Source: Nereocystis luetkeana (Eukaryota > Sar > Phaeophyceae > Laminariales > Laminariaceae). Taken from it: 64,000 bases of DNA. Made by a program: the position numbers and the translations under genes. A model generated the notes under the pieces. That model saw only the letters and a program-made list of their open reading frames with translations, was not told the origin of the DNA and did not search any database. Positions within the stretch are counted from its first letter, which is position 1, and each line of letters starts with the position of its first letter. The stretch is taken from NCBI GenBank assembly GCA_031213475.1, contig JARUPZ010000017.1, positions 7,084,167 through 7,148,166 on the forward strand. Direction: 5' to 3'. Below, piece by piece: positions 1 through 12,360 of the stretch.

Positions 1-1399
1 TATTTTTGTGTTCGTGAGCAACTAATAATATTTGTTACGTTGGGTGAGACAAAATGATTCGGGATCAAGTTGATCGAGTGGAAGTTGAATCGCACGGACG
101 ATTGTTTTACAACATACATGTAGAATATAACTCAAAATGAGGTAAAATACGACGTACCAGGTAGATAAAATGTACGCTAGCAGGTAGGTGAAATATTAAT
201 AGAATGCGTCGTGTGCCAGACGAGAAGTAAATGGGAATATTGTAAGCACTAGGTGGTTTAGTGCTCAAACTCACGAGTGACACGCCGACCATACGACATG
301 CTACGTATGTACGTTGATATTTGGAAAGTTCAACAACAGCTGTTAGATCGAGGATTTCGTCTAAACTCGTATTCACAAGCTGTAAGTGTGATATTTCGAT
401 GTGCGTACAACGGGTAGTAGATGTTTCAATGAAATTGTTACGGCCTTATTTATACAGATGCATGTGTCTATAGTTCGAGTGAAATTGAAGTGGAGCGTGT
501 GGGGGCGAAAATATTTTCTCGGTATATATAATCCACGCATGTATACCAGGTATAGCCTTAGTTTACTTGGCAACTGGGAGGGGTTGGGTCGCAAAATTGC
601 GCTGAATCCTACCTGTAACTAATTAATGAAAACACCTAATATGCTACGTACACCCCACCCATATATTTGTCTTACAGTTGTTTGTTGTTGTTGTTGTTGT
701 TGTTCTCACATTAACTCTCTGACGAAGGAGTCCGTGGTCACACAAAGGTGCTGGAGCCCTAGGAAGATCCGAAAAAACAGTACGTAGGACTATTAATAGT
801 GTACCATTAAAAACTGCAATTAGTTATAACATGACTGATGCCTATAGACGCCCCACCGACCCGATCCACAAATATATGCCACCGATAAGTGCTTCCATGC
901 AATGCTTGGTGATAATCTCGCTCGAATTGACCTGTGCTTGGTGGAACTCGAGCAGGACTCGACGTTGATTCGGCCAGTTCAGTCAGCACAGCAGTTGTTG
1001 TTACTATCACTAATATAAATCGCAGCATGTCATATGACGTGGCCTTATTACGTCACACTGTATAAAGCGGTGAATTAATAATAATAGCGTGTTTTTGCGT
1101 GGGTGACACTTTTGACTTCAAGCCCAAACGTTCAGTCGTCAAAGACACCCCCAGTACCAAACTGAGAAACTACGCTATCGTGTATCGTACCTATATCATG
1201 GCATGAAGGGTGTAGCTATCTTCGAGTCGACGAGGGAATGAAAGGGCTGAAGCCTTCTCGCTTTAGCGACAAGGGCACGAACCGCAGTCGGAAAGGGTGG
1301 TTGGAGACCCTGCTATGTGACACCGGATCTGGATCCCGGCTACGTTGTAGTAAGGGAATGGACCCAGACTAGAAGCAAACAAATGGCTTTAAAAAACTC
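1..1399. other. Leading stretch without recognisable gene
   Basis: All open frames are short (under 90 residues) and none looks like protein. It holds two copies of the dyad motif TACCWGGTA (155 and 544), one CTATTAATAGT palindrome (790), a (GTT)n run near 677-703 and the short repeat listed at 731-768. No RNA gene was seen. Exons of a spliced gene could be hidden here but nothing supports one. Confidence 0.5.
731..768 (+). repeat. Short dispersed repeat with CCGTGGTCACAC core
   Basis: The segment starting TCCGTGGTCACACAAAGGTG is repeated almost exactly, inverted, at 56731-56768. Both copies lie beside a GTT/AAC trinucleotide run and a TCTCACA- or TCTCTCA-like stretch. A weaker relative (GTT run, CTCACACTAACTC, CCGTGGTCGCAGG) begins both copies of repeat R4 at 22.7 and 23.9 kb, so this is probably the common end of a dispersed family. 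Confidence 0.6.
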
Positions 1400-3480
1400 A
1401 TGATTGTCGTATACTTGCATCAACTATTATTCTACAACCAACAGTTACTACGAAATACGGTTCTTGGATGCAAATACGAAACTCGAATTCCATACCAGGT
1501 ATGTCGTAGGTGTACCTGCCGAAACTCCCACGCTGGCACTCACTTGACGGCGCAATCCTGAGGGCGCTACAACCGAGGTGTAAAAAGTAGCGTCCCGGTA
1601 AATGTATGTATGTATCCTTCAGGTTCTACCCTTTTCACAGGTACGTACGTACCACCTTGTCTACTCTCGCCACTACATACCACTTTTACAACGTGGTATA
1701 TCTGCGACGTATTATTGTGGGCACGTAACTTGTATCCCCCCAGGATTGAAGAATAGGCATGGGAACCGGTTGTTGTGCTGGATGCCGACGGGTAGGGAGA
1801 ACGTTCGATGTGAAGATCGCCCCGCAGATAGACGTGGCGAAACGATTACAGTGTTGGACACTACTATTAATGCCGCTGTCACCATCAAGGTATCAGCGCT
1901 CGCCCACGCAAAGGGACTACCACTGCTGTTGTTGGTCACGTACAGAGTCATAAAAAGGGGCATACATATACGCGGTAATATTAATAGTAAGTGCGAAGCC
2001 ACTGGTCAGTCGGTTGGTTGGTCTGATAAAAATAAAACACACGCCCGACTAGGTAGGGTAGGTATTATTAGCCTGAATCAACACCCCCCCTGCCGCGGGT
2101 GCAGACCGTATTCAGAGTGAAACTGTTATGTCGTGGGCTATAGTAGTGTTAAGGTACCAACGCTGACAGTGAGAGAGTATAGAGTGCTCTACTGCAAAGA
2201 AACTATCTGTAAGCGAAATATGTCAAGCATATGGCCGACCTTTCTATATTCACCGTGTGCACCAGCATTGATATACCTGGTATGTATTATAGTACTGGAT
2301 GCTATTAATAGTGGTACAGTAGTAGTCATGTCGACATGATGACTCATCACGACTACGACGCATGCAGTACCCCCCGCTCGGCATCGGTTCTATCGTCCTA
2401 GGCGGGACCTGCCTTTTCCCCGCGATCGTGCCACAGACCGCTCACACCGTGACCAGCCCTCGGTTACCCCGTGGAAAGAACGCGCGCCAATGACGAACTC
2501 GGGGAACGGGGGGACGTGCAGAGTAGGTTCGTTCATGGCGGTGGATGGTAGGAATGGTATAGAGTTTTTATACTAGTTCGGCACCCATCAATCGCCGCTG
2601 TAGTACATATTGGATGTGTCCATGGGCTGGTGTGCGGGTGCGTGATTGGGTGGGTGGTTGAGTGCGTCGGTCGGCCGATGTATGGTCCATATAAGGGTGG
2701 TTTCCATGCGTCTGAGTGAGGTGGCCCTGCCATATATTTCGGTCACTATATATGTATGTACCGGGTGTATATACCCTCCGGTGGATTGTAAAAGCAAGCT
2801 TGAGCTCACCACAATTCAACGTTAATGAACGTATCGTGTGTCAATATAACCCGTGGTCCCGTTGCCACAGCAGCAGCCTGCTATCCCGGGCGCTTGGACA
2901 TATCGACCCCACTAGATCACCGGCAGGCGCAGGTGCGGTGGAGGTAGCCACTGGGGACAGGCATCTCCTACTTCTTTCGAATTGTGGTTTGTTATTTTCT
3001 TTGAACGTTATACGTTACTGGCCTCCCACCGGCGGAGTTGAGCGTACCTCAATAAATAGATAAAAAAGAGTATGGAATTCGAGGCTCTTCTTTGCAGATT
3101 TCCTCAACACAAGCGTGATTGAACGGCGACCGCCCACAATATCAACAGCATGACAAGAGGTTCTACGGTACAAGAAGAGGCAGCTACACCAATAATACCT
3201 TTCTACTATATATAGCTCTTCGCCCTTTCGGGTTTGGGAACGGGTTGGCGATGCACATTACTGACGTGGGGCCGGTTTATCATACGTCTGTGTATGAACA
3301 GATTCTTGCTTCTTTCGCGTCACCATTCAGAGATGACGAGACAATATATTTTTCAGAACACTCCACCGCGTGCGTTCGTCATACTCGTACGCTGACCACT
3401 ATCTATGTCGTGTTGTTCACTCGTCACCATGCGGGCAATCCCTTTGCCAAATATATTGATTATCTCACCTTCTAGCGACG
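1400..3480 (+). repeat. R1 long dispersed repeat, copy 1
   Basis: Blocks of this segment match 62140-63900 in the same order and orientation. Examples are TGCATCAAC at 1419 and 62170; the GAAGAATAG block near 1750 and 62485; AGTGCTCTACTRCAAA near 2184 and 62955; a GGGTGTATCCATGGGCTGG-like block with GGTGGGTGG runs near 2610-2660 and 63350-63430; and CCRGTTTATCATA near 3270 and 63830. A third fragment of the beginning lies at 55040-55300. The copies are diverged and full of small indels, and no reading frame is shared along them. Open frames inside (for example 1602-2120 and 3119-3475) resemble no known protein. Family unknown; no terminal repeats were found. Confidence 0.7.
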
Positions 3481-4740
3481 CACCGATGTTTGAGGGTTGG
3501 TCCGGAGGGTGAAATATAGAGGACGTGGAGGGTGAACAGTAGTGGGCCTTAGTGGACGGGGTAGGAGTGTGAGTAATGGTTGTGGCAATTAGTCCTGTTC
3601 AAGCTTATATACCCGGGGCCCACGTGCACAATACCTTCAAGTTTGTCGGATTTTTTCCCGACGCGAAGCTTTGTACTTTCACACTCGTCCCGTGTGTTGC
3701 TTAGGAAACTACGTGTAAAATCATGCCGGCTTGAACATTTTCAAAGATCCCCAACCAGGTGGCGGTTCCTTGGGCTATATATAGGATATCCGTCAGACAT
3801 GAGTCCTCCATCTGAGTACACCAAACTCCATTCACGGCCGATGAAAAGGAACATATATATGTGTCACGGACTCGATTTGCTGTTCGTTGCTGACATGTAA
3901 TTCACGTATTAATAATTGAAAAAACTCGAAAAAGTCGTGACAGGCTGACGTTTGTAGAAAAACAAAAAGAGAGGGAAGCGGGTTGAGGAGGGGGGGTGGT
4001 GGTTCCGGTATATGAAGATACCTGGTAAGTAGATCACATCACCATCAGGGCTACACACGATTGAGGCATACTCAGTAGCGGCGACGGTACAGCAGTAGTA
4101 GCAACAGCAGCAGCTACTGCGGTGTCAGAGAAGGTCGATGGTATAAGCATAGGGATCTAGGTATCAGCAAGTAAGTAGCGACATCGATCGCGATCAAAAA
4201 CAATATCACAATCCACCAGTTGGTGAGAGCGTTCAACACCTTTTTGAGACTGGAATTGGTGTTTTTTTTAGTGACGTCCAGCTAGAAGTACAGTACTACT
4301 AATACAGCAGTTACTGTACTACTACTGCTGTGAACTGCGAAGGGTCGTGTACAACGAGTACGAACAGACTGTAACAACATTTTGTACCTATCACACGATA
4401 TTTTCAGACTTCCTGATGACGTATACTTCAGGATGGAACGAGAGAAAAGTCAGGGCTGTCTTCGTAAATATAGTAGTTACCGCGGTATACCAGGTATACA
4501 TTTTAGAATTTTGGCATCCATACATTGTGCATCGTTGTTTTCGAGTTGAAACAATCATTAATGGGAACAAAAGAAAGGTGGGCTCCGTGGGCTTCGTAAA
4601 CATGTTTTTCTTGTAGGGAGTGCAGCGAAGTAAGGCAATATTATGGCTCGAGTACTAGGTACCAAGTATGTATGGGTTATGCACGTATGACATAATTATT
4701 ATGAGTAGATCTGAACGGAGGGAGGTTTCGAAGTAGGCAT
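3481..4740. other. Non-coding stretch with a perfect dyad motif
   Basis: No convincing gene. Two copies of the dyad 9-mer lie at 4019 and 4488; the second sits in a perfect 15 bp palindrome, GTATACCAGGTATAC, at 4485-4499. A run of CAGTA/TACTG trinucleotide-like sequence at 4275-4335 can fold on itself imperfectly. Confidence 0.5.
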
Positions 4741-6260
4741 ACGCCTGCACGTGAGGTGAGCAAATGCCGCCAACTACACACCAGCCAGTGGGCACCCAAA
4801 CGAATTTTACTCGTTGTCGTGAGTTGAGCAGGTCAGCAGGAATCACAAACGAGGGTTTGCCAAGCTGTCGGATCGACAGTGTAGGGCGATATTCGGGAGT
4901 GTTATCCCACCCACCCGCCCGTGCCTTTGAGGGAGTCAGGAGGGGGGGTAAGAGAATAGGACCAGCAATTCGTTATGTCGACAAAAAAGGGGTTTGCTTT
5001 GTGCGAGCGTGCCACGAGGGCTTCAACAGCAGTAGCAGAGGTGAGGTCGCGGACTGTGGGAGAGGACGAGATAAGTCAAAACGCTCTTGGGGCGCTCGAG
5101 TGGGAGCGGGGGGGTCGTTACACGTTAAGATGAGTACGACCAGAGGCCTAGGGCTGCCCGAAGCATTGTGTGCGTAGATCGAACGGGAGGGAAACGGCGG
5201 CTCGAACGGACACAGTCCCTAAGCGTTGGTGGGGTCAGAGTGCATCCATGGGGAACGCTTACGTCGATGGCCTTTGGGTTATATGCCATTCATTAAAAAA
5301 ACGAGCCTTGGTTGTGAGATACCATATAAGTGTGGCGAGTGAGGCAAGTGTGGGGGTACTTACCGGGGCACCGACGAATACGGAGTTTCGCTGGGTGGAG
5401 TGGTAGTCAACTTACTTGCGTGTGTACCGATGCAGGGACGGGGCTGTGAGATGGTAGCACCGGGATTTCCGGCCCCCCCTCCACCCGATCCGAGCGCGGG
5501 GTGCAAATAATATTTCACACAATTCGAAATCAAAGCATAATGCACGAGAAGTACTTACATCCCTTTTTAGAACCCTCAACTGATTCAGCTCGAGCAGATA
5601 CAATAATTACATATATATATATATACCTCGGTTAAGTTTCGACGTAATTTAATTACGGTAATCAGCCATGATAAATGTTTACTCGGATTGCCCTTACTTT
5701 AAAATGAAGAAAGTAAAGAGAGCGTCCGAACCATAACGTGCCCGTCTTCGTTTTGGCAGTATGATGTCTTCTACAAAGCTTCACGATAAGACAAATATCT
5801 AAGGTTTACCGTGCAAGCCCAAACACTGATACACAACAAGTAAGTGCCGAAGACACCCCAAAAAAACAAAATCGCGAACCAGTTATCAGGTAAAGCTGCT
5901 TGTTTTCTCGCTTCTGGGTTGAGCAGAGGTCACCACGCCGCAGCACCTTGCAATTTGTTCTTGTACCACTATCTACCATACATCTTCTCCTACCCCTCAA
6001 AAGGCGCAAGGTCAATTCCGTGCCCACCATTGTGTAGACCCGAAAAGGCGAACACGCGTGGGTCCGTGAACGGCGAAGGATTCTGTTACGACCCGGAAAA
6101 AAACGCAAAGAGGTGTGTTGTGGTGATCTCTACACACCCCAGGAACAAGAAAAATCCTCATAAAGGTATACGATTGTTGGCCCTGTGCTCTCAGCACTCC
6201 TCAGCGTTTCCTGGTTGTACTGTTTTGCGTTGTTCGTGCTAGCGCACGATGAGGTGCACT
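4741..6260. other. Stretch without recognised gene
   Basis: The open frames here (4764-5177, 5170-5406, 5844-6242 on plus; 5806-6108 on minus) are of ordinary chance length and match no family I know. A short (AT)n microsatellite occupies about 5611-5625. No internal repeat or duplicate elsewhere in the window was noticed. Confidence 0.45.
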
Positions 6261-6264
6261 TTAC

Positions 6265-7769
6265 GGGGCGAAATGTTATAATCGTGATCTTCGAGCCCGA
6301 TTGTTACGGGAGCGGCGTCGGGCGTGCTTGCGCCGTGACCTGGCGGCCAGCTGGCCGCGTGTGCTGTGCTTAGAAACATTTAAAATATGCCAGCTGTTAG
6401 TTTGACCAGTTGAGTCGTCGATGCTTGATTTATCACAGTCTCGTGGTTGGACATTCCGGTTGATGACCTGCCTTTGCCCCGTCAGGCCTACTTCTGGCCC
6501 ATCAAATGCCTTTTTACAATGTCATTTTCTTGAGGATTGGGTAGTCCTTGACGGCTTCCCGTCAAGGAGCAAATGTGCCGTCCACCGACGTATATGCTCG
6601 CTTTTGAATGGAAACATGTTCTGGTTTGGATGCGAGCACCCAGAATGAACTTCTTCTCCTTTCGGCGAAACGGGAGAGGCCACAGTCTCCACGGCTTTCG
6701 CCAGCTCATGGCGGTAGGATTGTGGAGAATATAGGCCGGAGTGACCGGTATCATGCCTCGCGTTTACTTTTGCTTTGAACGTTGGGCGTCCCAGAAACGA
6801 GTGTCAATTCCGGTTTGATCTGCGCTTTACGTGCTTAAACACATTTTTGGTACAAATATGTCGACATTCGGAGGCTAGCTTATGGTCGCGCAACATGTGT
6901 CGCGATCATCTTCGGCTACCGTTACGGTGCTGCCCCTCGAGGGTGTGATCATGCCTGACCGTGCTCCCCTGGGCCGATCTTCTGTGCCGGGGCGGCTTCG
7001 GGCGTCCGTGATGTACATATTGCTGCTACTGCTCCCGCTGCTGCTTCTACGTCGTACCGCTGCTGTGCTGTTCTGTTGCTGCTCCTCCTTGCTCAGCTCC
7101 GCTCAACATAGGTGTTTCTAGCTTCTGGACCAGCCGTGGTCAATAGTGTCGCCCCTCCCCCTCCCCCGCTCGGTAAGCACCTTCATTTACCGGCCAGAGG
7201 GTTTAGCATTCCCAACGCTTGTGGATTATCCATCGATGTTTAGTAATGCACGTGCTTTCGGTTCGCCCAGTTCTTACGCAATGAAAAGCCCCTAAGAGCC
7301 CGTGAACGCGCTGAAGAAGACTCGAACCTACAACTCGATTTTGGTTGGACGAGATTCGGTCACTAGAAAGTATCTACACTGGACAAGCGAATTTACCTTT
7401 CATCGTCGTATCCCACCGTGCTCTCCTGCCTCGACGGCTGTGCCTAGGGCGGCCTCGGGCGTGCGTGGTGTTCTGCTGCCACTGCCTTGCTGCTGCCCTG
7501 CTGCTGCTACTACCACGTGAAGCTTCTGTGTTGTTCTGCTGTTGTTGCTCTTGCTACTTCTCACGCAGTCCCCCTCACGAAGTAGGGTCGACATGAGTAC
7601 TGTCACTATTAATGTCTTCCTCTTGCACCACCGGGCTCCCCTGCCCCAACTGTTGTGCCAGGGGCAGCCTCGGGCCTGCATGACGTGCTACTGCTGCTGT
7701 CCCCGCTGCTGCTCTGCTGCTGCTATGTACGTGCTGTTACTGTGCTGTTTCCCTCTTTTTCTCGTGAGC
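6265..7769 (+). repeat. CTG-rich module array
   Basis: A module with CGGGCGTGCGTG-like or CGGGCCTGCATG-like sequence, followed by a run of CTGCTG and TGTTCTG, recurs at about 6970-7110, 7430-7560 and 7630-7750. A reduced relative (GCGTCGGGCGTGCTTG) lies near 6316. Leucine- and cysteine-rich open frames here are read from the CTG runs and are not taken as genes. Between modules, 7115-7350 resembles a segment at 58140-58370 and, less well, the body of the SINE at 30.8-31.2 kb. The array leads directly into repeat R2. Confidence 0.55.
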
Positions 7770-8345
7770 ATGGCTTCTATGAAAGTCAACCCCTTTCGTG
7801 GATGTGCCTCCGCATCTTGAAACTTAAAGACGGATCCCTCGGCTTCGGAATCTGTACGAGTACGGTTTCGCACTTGACACGTATTTAGCATGTCGGTGGG
7901 CATCTCGTGCCAGAGTAGGTTTCGCGTGACACGTACCTGTACGCTATCCTGCCGTTCATGCTGAGCTCGCTGCAGCAACGTAATCGTCGGCCCTTCGTGT
8001 TGTCGGCTGGTTCGATCGACTGCTGCTCAACTATACTAAGTGTTTTGTGTCTACCTTTACCAAGTTTGCAGTACAGACGCCGAGCATCTCGCACGTAGTG
8101 CTTGCTATTGCTCCTTGCTCTTGTAAGAACTAGATTTGGTTTGATGCGCCGGATAGCGGACGGAATTGTGTGTTCTCCTTGGGTTTCATTGTGTGCTTTC
8201 CCTTCACTCGAACTAGTTTTTTTCTGTTCATCCCTCGGCAGTACTGCCGCAGTAACAGGCTTGAGCTGCATGCCGGTACGCCCTCAACCAAATCGGGCCT
8301 GCGCGGAGCCGTACGGGGGCGTCAGCGGACCGCGGCGAAGCCCCT
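7770..8345 (+). repeat. R2 repeat, copy 1
   Basis: It matches 52170-52760 in the same orientation. Shared blocks are AAGTCAACCCC, TTAAAGACGGATC, GTACCTGTACGCTAT-like and CAGTACRGACGCC, with GGAGCCGTA and CCGCGGCGAAGCC at the end. On the minus strand both copies keep an open frame through the best-conserved part. The translations share SVF, then AE.H.R.GLT with a one-codon length difference, which hints at a decayed coding origin. The product is not recognisable. Confidence 0.65.
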
Positions 8346-9374
8346 CTGTGTATATACTCGTATTCGTACCACCCATTTCACGTACAACAACACATAGCAG
8401 CAGGAAATAGAAGTACGTACGAAGTACTTCCTTTTTATCGCGGGTACATCGAGCAAAGCTAGCTCGAGTCGAAACCACCTCGACGGTCGACCACAGTGCG
8501 CCACGAGCTACATTCGCCAGGAGAGGGGCGCGCCAAGTATCAGTAGGGGGTTGTGGGGTTTCAGCCATCGTTATCGATCGATATTAAAAATATTGTGATT
8601 TGCGAACCCTTCTCAGAGGTCGTCGTTCTTAATTATTTCGGTATGTCTCAGTCTTAGGCGCACTTTTACGTGCAGCAGCGGACAGCAGTAGAAGATGCAA
8701 GTACTACTACAGTGCGTACTCTTTGCTTGTCATTGCCGCGTCGGCCAGTGCGTGTATCACCAAGCGCAACGACCCTCTCACCAATTCTTGACATAAGTCA
8801 TTGATATTGCTCATGATCATCGTGTTTGATTGTATACTTCGTATTCCATAACTAAACTTTTATTGTTAAGATGATTAGTTCAGTTGTATGAAATAACCAG
8901 TCAAGGGATAATTTGACTTCTCGCATAACTCTCCGACCATGACCACGAGACTTTGTGGGCGGCGGCGCATGTCACGGCGACGGGAGCAATCACCCCCGCG
9001 ACCCCGTGGTCGTGGCTTCCAAGAACTTTTCCCATTCAACTGCTGTATTTGGGAGTTACTCCAGTGTTCGATCAAGTGAACCAAACGAGGGGTCCGATTT
9101 CTTGCCGATCTCACCGACTAGAAGCACGAGACCTTAGTGGAAGCGGCGGGGGGCACGCGCAACTCCACGGCCGGGAGCACGTGGCCGTGGCTCGCGTGAG
9201 TGTAGACGTTTCAACGACGGTTTAAACAGTTGGTCCAGATGAGCCCTGGAAAATTCCAAAAAAACAACTCGCACGAGAAACGCTTCTAGTTGCTCCAACA
9301 AAATCACGCCGATGACTCCAAGCTAGACTTGAGAGAGCAAATAATCCGGTCACCGATATATCGTACGCACTGCC
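8346..9374. other. Stretch without recognised gene
   Basis: Open frames at 8953-9225 (plus) and 8875-9114 (minus) overlap each other and match nothing I recognise. An imperfect internal duplication (a CACGAGAC block followed by GTGGYCGTGGCT) at about 8943-9020 and 9125-9200 explains part of the GC-rich sequence. No RNA gene was seen. Confidence 0.4.
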
Positions 9375-9720
9375 CAATTACAAAGTTCCCCTTCGGGATG
9401 TGGGTGGCATGAAATCCGCGGGGTGTCGTAGGTTGAACAAGGAGAGTAAAACCCTTGCACCTCTGTTTTGAGCAAAAATAATCTCGGAGAAAACTGAGTC
9501 ATGGGCTACTGATCTATTATTGCTACAAGCGAAGAGTAGTAGTCTAGTCTTTGATGCTCTCGCATGTCTTGGTGCATGCCTGGCACGAGACATGGACTAC
9601 TGTATTGCTTAAAGGAAAGTGTAGCACCGAAATTGACGGGGTTTGCGTCATCCAGGTATTTATCGCCTGGGAGGGATCTGCATCATCGATAGAGGCGATC
9701 CTTGATGATGTAAACACCTC

Positions 9721-10835
9721 TGCTGGGTGGGGTCTGCACGACCTGTATGAACCACGTACACACATACATGTAATATGTATATATATATATATATATATGT
9801 TAATCGAACATACATGTGCCGTGATGAATAGCTTTGCGTGGGTGGGTCCGCATGATCCGAAAGATCTATACGATCTGCAGGGTCTGTATATTGTACATGT
9901 ATCACTCTTTTCTTTGGCGGTCGGATCTGCATGGTCTTTATGATTGCACGTGCGTGCCGCGTGGGATAATCCGAACGCCATGTGTGCATGTGATGTGGAG
10001 GATCTACATGATCGATAATCTAGACACTCCAACTTGTAGTGTGTCTGGAGAGACAGGTGTGTTCCGTATCATTTCCACTTGTATGCCGGGTGGGATCTGG
10101 TCGATTTCAATGACATGCAAATGTTTAGCCGGAAGGGGATCAGTCTGATTACATTTTTCATAGATGTGTACCTGACTAGAGTGAGCTGTACAATCCGTGC
10201 AGTTTAACCCGGGTGGGATCTGTCCGATGTGCCGATCTGTACATAATTAGCGAGATAGGGTCTGTACGATCTGCATCTGCAGATGTTCATCGGTGGGTGC
10301 CATTGATCTGCAGGATCTGTATATTCTGCAGGATCTGTATGATCTGCGTGAATGGAATCTTTGCGTGGTCTGTATCATCTGTACATCGGAATGGGGTATG
10401 TACGATCTCCAGGATATGCACATTTTTATCGGTGGATCTGCATGATCCGCAGGTTCTGTATGATCTGCGAGATTTTAGTATGGTCTGGAGGATCTGTAAA
10501 AATCTGGATACTTCACACTTGTTTGCATCATTTTCAACCGGAATGGGTCTGTATGAGGCGGATATTTCACAGGTGTGTACCTGTGTGGGATCTGTGTGAT
10601 GTGTACATATTTACTTGGTTGGATCTGTATAATCTGCAGGGTATGTATGATCTACAGGATATGTATGATCGGCAGGATCGGTATGATCTACCTGAGTGGG
10701 ATCTGTGTGATCTGCATGATCTGTACATATTAACCGGGGTACGGTCTGTACGATTTGCAGGATCTGTACGATCTGCAGATTTCTGTATGATCTGGAGGAT
10801 CTGTAAAAGCTGGATACGTCACACTTGTTTCAGCA
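9721..10835 (+). repeat. GATCTGYAN nonamer array
   Basis: Dozens of GATCTG words are spaced mostly by nine bases (GATCTGTAT, GATCTGCAG and variants). The array is organised into a higher-order unit marked by CACACTTGTTT, GGRATGGG, TATTTCACA and GTACCTG. Because the period is a multiple of three, the frame reads as D-L-x tripeptides; this is a by-product of the repeat. An (AT)n tract sits at the edge, 9777-9798. Confidence 0.8.
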
Positions 10836-11713
10836 TGTTTATTAATAGCAACAACAGGAGCAGGAAGTTAAGCAACCGCGTGGCACGGTCAAAACTAAAA
10901 TAAGCGTAGCAGCAAGAAAAGCAATGTGTGCCAGCAACAGCAGTAGTAATAGCAGCTATACCGCGATTGTGTGTAGTAGCAGTAGCGGCAGCAACACCAG
11001 GAGTGTTACCAGAATATTAAGCAAACCGCGTGGAACGGGCAAATGGTACAAAGGGCAGTAAACACTCGGCTACAGTATTACACGCACCGCTATATACGTG
11101 GTGCGAAGATCCGATAAAATATTAGTCGCACCGAGACACTAAAACAAAATACCGTACGTCATTCATTGTGTACCGCGGCATTGATGGTATGTATCGTTAG
11201 TGAGGGACGGGTCAAGAGCCGACGCCTTGGCGCCGGCCACGAGGCCTGCGCTGGCACATAGTTTCTCACAGTCGACCGCCATTTTAGTCCACGGCCACAA
11301 CGTCGTTAGGGCATACCGCAGTACATGGTGTCTCGCAACGTTTATGGTACGTGTCGGTAGTGAGGGACGGGCCACCGGCCGACGCGTTGGCGACATGGTG
11401 GATACAGCGTTTTCTCACGTCTTGTGACCAAGCAGAGCACACGAGCACTCAGCAGCAGCAGCAGCAGCAACAACATTCAGCAGCACTCGAGCAACGCTCG
11501 ATTCGAGCAGTACTCGTACGCCTGTTGTTGCTGTTCTTGTACTGCTGCGTACTGCTCGAGCAGGATTCGAGCGCACGAGCATGAGGAGATTTCCAGCCTA
11601 TTGCACCGCAAAAACAAAGACACATGACCGCGATCACTAGATTGCTCAAGTTCGACGAGCACGAGACAAACACGAGCACGGCGTGGCCAAGCAGTCACGG
11701 GCACGCGAACACT

Positions 11714-11745
<32 letters not shown>

Positions 11746-12269
11746 CCCGGCGGCACTGGAGCAGCACGCGAGTAGAACAGCACTCGTACGCCTGTTGTTG
11801 CTGTTGTCTTGCTGCTGCGTACTGCTCGATATCCGATCGGCAATATTAAACGCAACGCAATACGTGGTATCAATACAAAGCTCCGATAAATGACGAATCG
11901 CACCGAAATACTACAAAACTGCCAGGTATGTACGTGGTGGATACAGCTTGTTGTCATGTCTTGTGGCCGAGCAGTCACGAGCACAGGAGCACTCAGCAGC
12001 AGCAGCGGTAACAGCAGCAGCAACACTCAACAGCACTCGAGAAACACTCGATTCGAGCAGCACTCGTACGCCTCATGTTACTGTTCTCGCGCTGCTGCGT
12101 ACTGCTCGAGCAGCATCCAGCGCACGAGCATGAGTAGGTTTTTAAAGTCTATATTATTGCACCGACAAAAAAAGGACCGGGCGCCACGATCATTCGATAG
12201 CTCAAGCGCAACGAGTACGAGGCAAACACGAGGACGGCGTGGCCAAGAGGTCACGGGCACTCGAACACT

Positions 12270-12310
<41 letters not shown>

Positions 12311-12360
12311 AGCAGCACTAGAGCAACACTCGACTCGAGCAGCACTCGTACGCTTGTTGT
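10836..12360 (+). repeat. CAG-rich block of the composite element
   Basis: A sub-unit of roughly 270-300 bp is repeated. Each starts near GTGGCCAAGCAGTCACG, runs through a CAG tract (11451-11470, 11718-11744, 11995-12030, 12271-12309), then CTCGAGCAACACTCG, GTACGCCTGTTGTTGCTG and TACTGCTGCGTACTGCTCG. Poly-Ser, poly-Gln and poly-Ala open frames on both strands come from the CAG runs. Equivalent blocks lie at 15.8-18.5 kb (minus) and 34.1-35.7 kb (plus). Confidence 0.75.

Noticed and set aside
9721-10835. GATCTG words as a CRISPR array
   Set aside because: There are no spacers of constant length, the word is only 6-9 bp, and the genome is eukaryotic.
10213-10903. D-L-x tripeptide repeat frames resembling a repeat protein
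   Set aside because: The nonamer period of the GATCTG array makes a tripeptide repeat inevitable; frames are short, interrupted and differ between copies.
11440-12320. Long poly-Ser, poly-Gln, poly-Ala and poly-Cys frames on both strands
   Set aside because: They come from CAG/CTG runs in the composite element and shift frame between copies.
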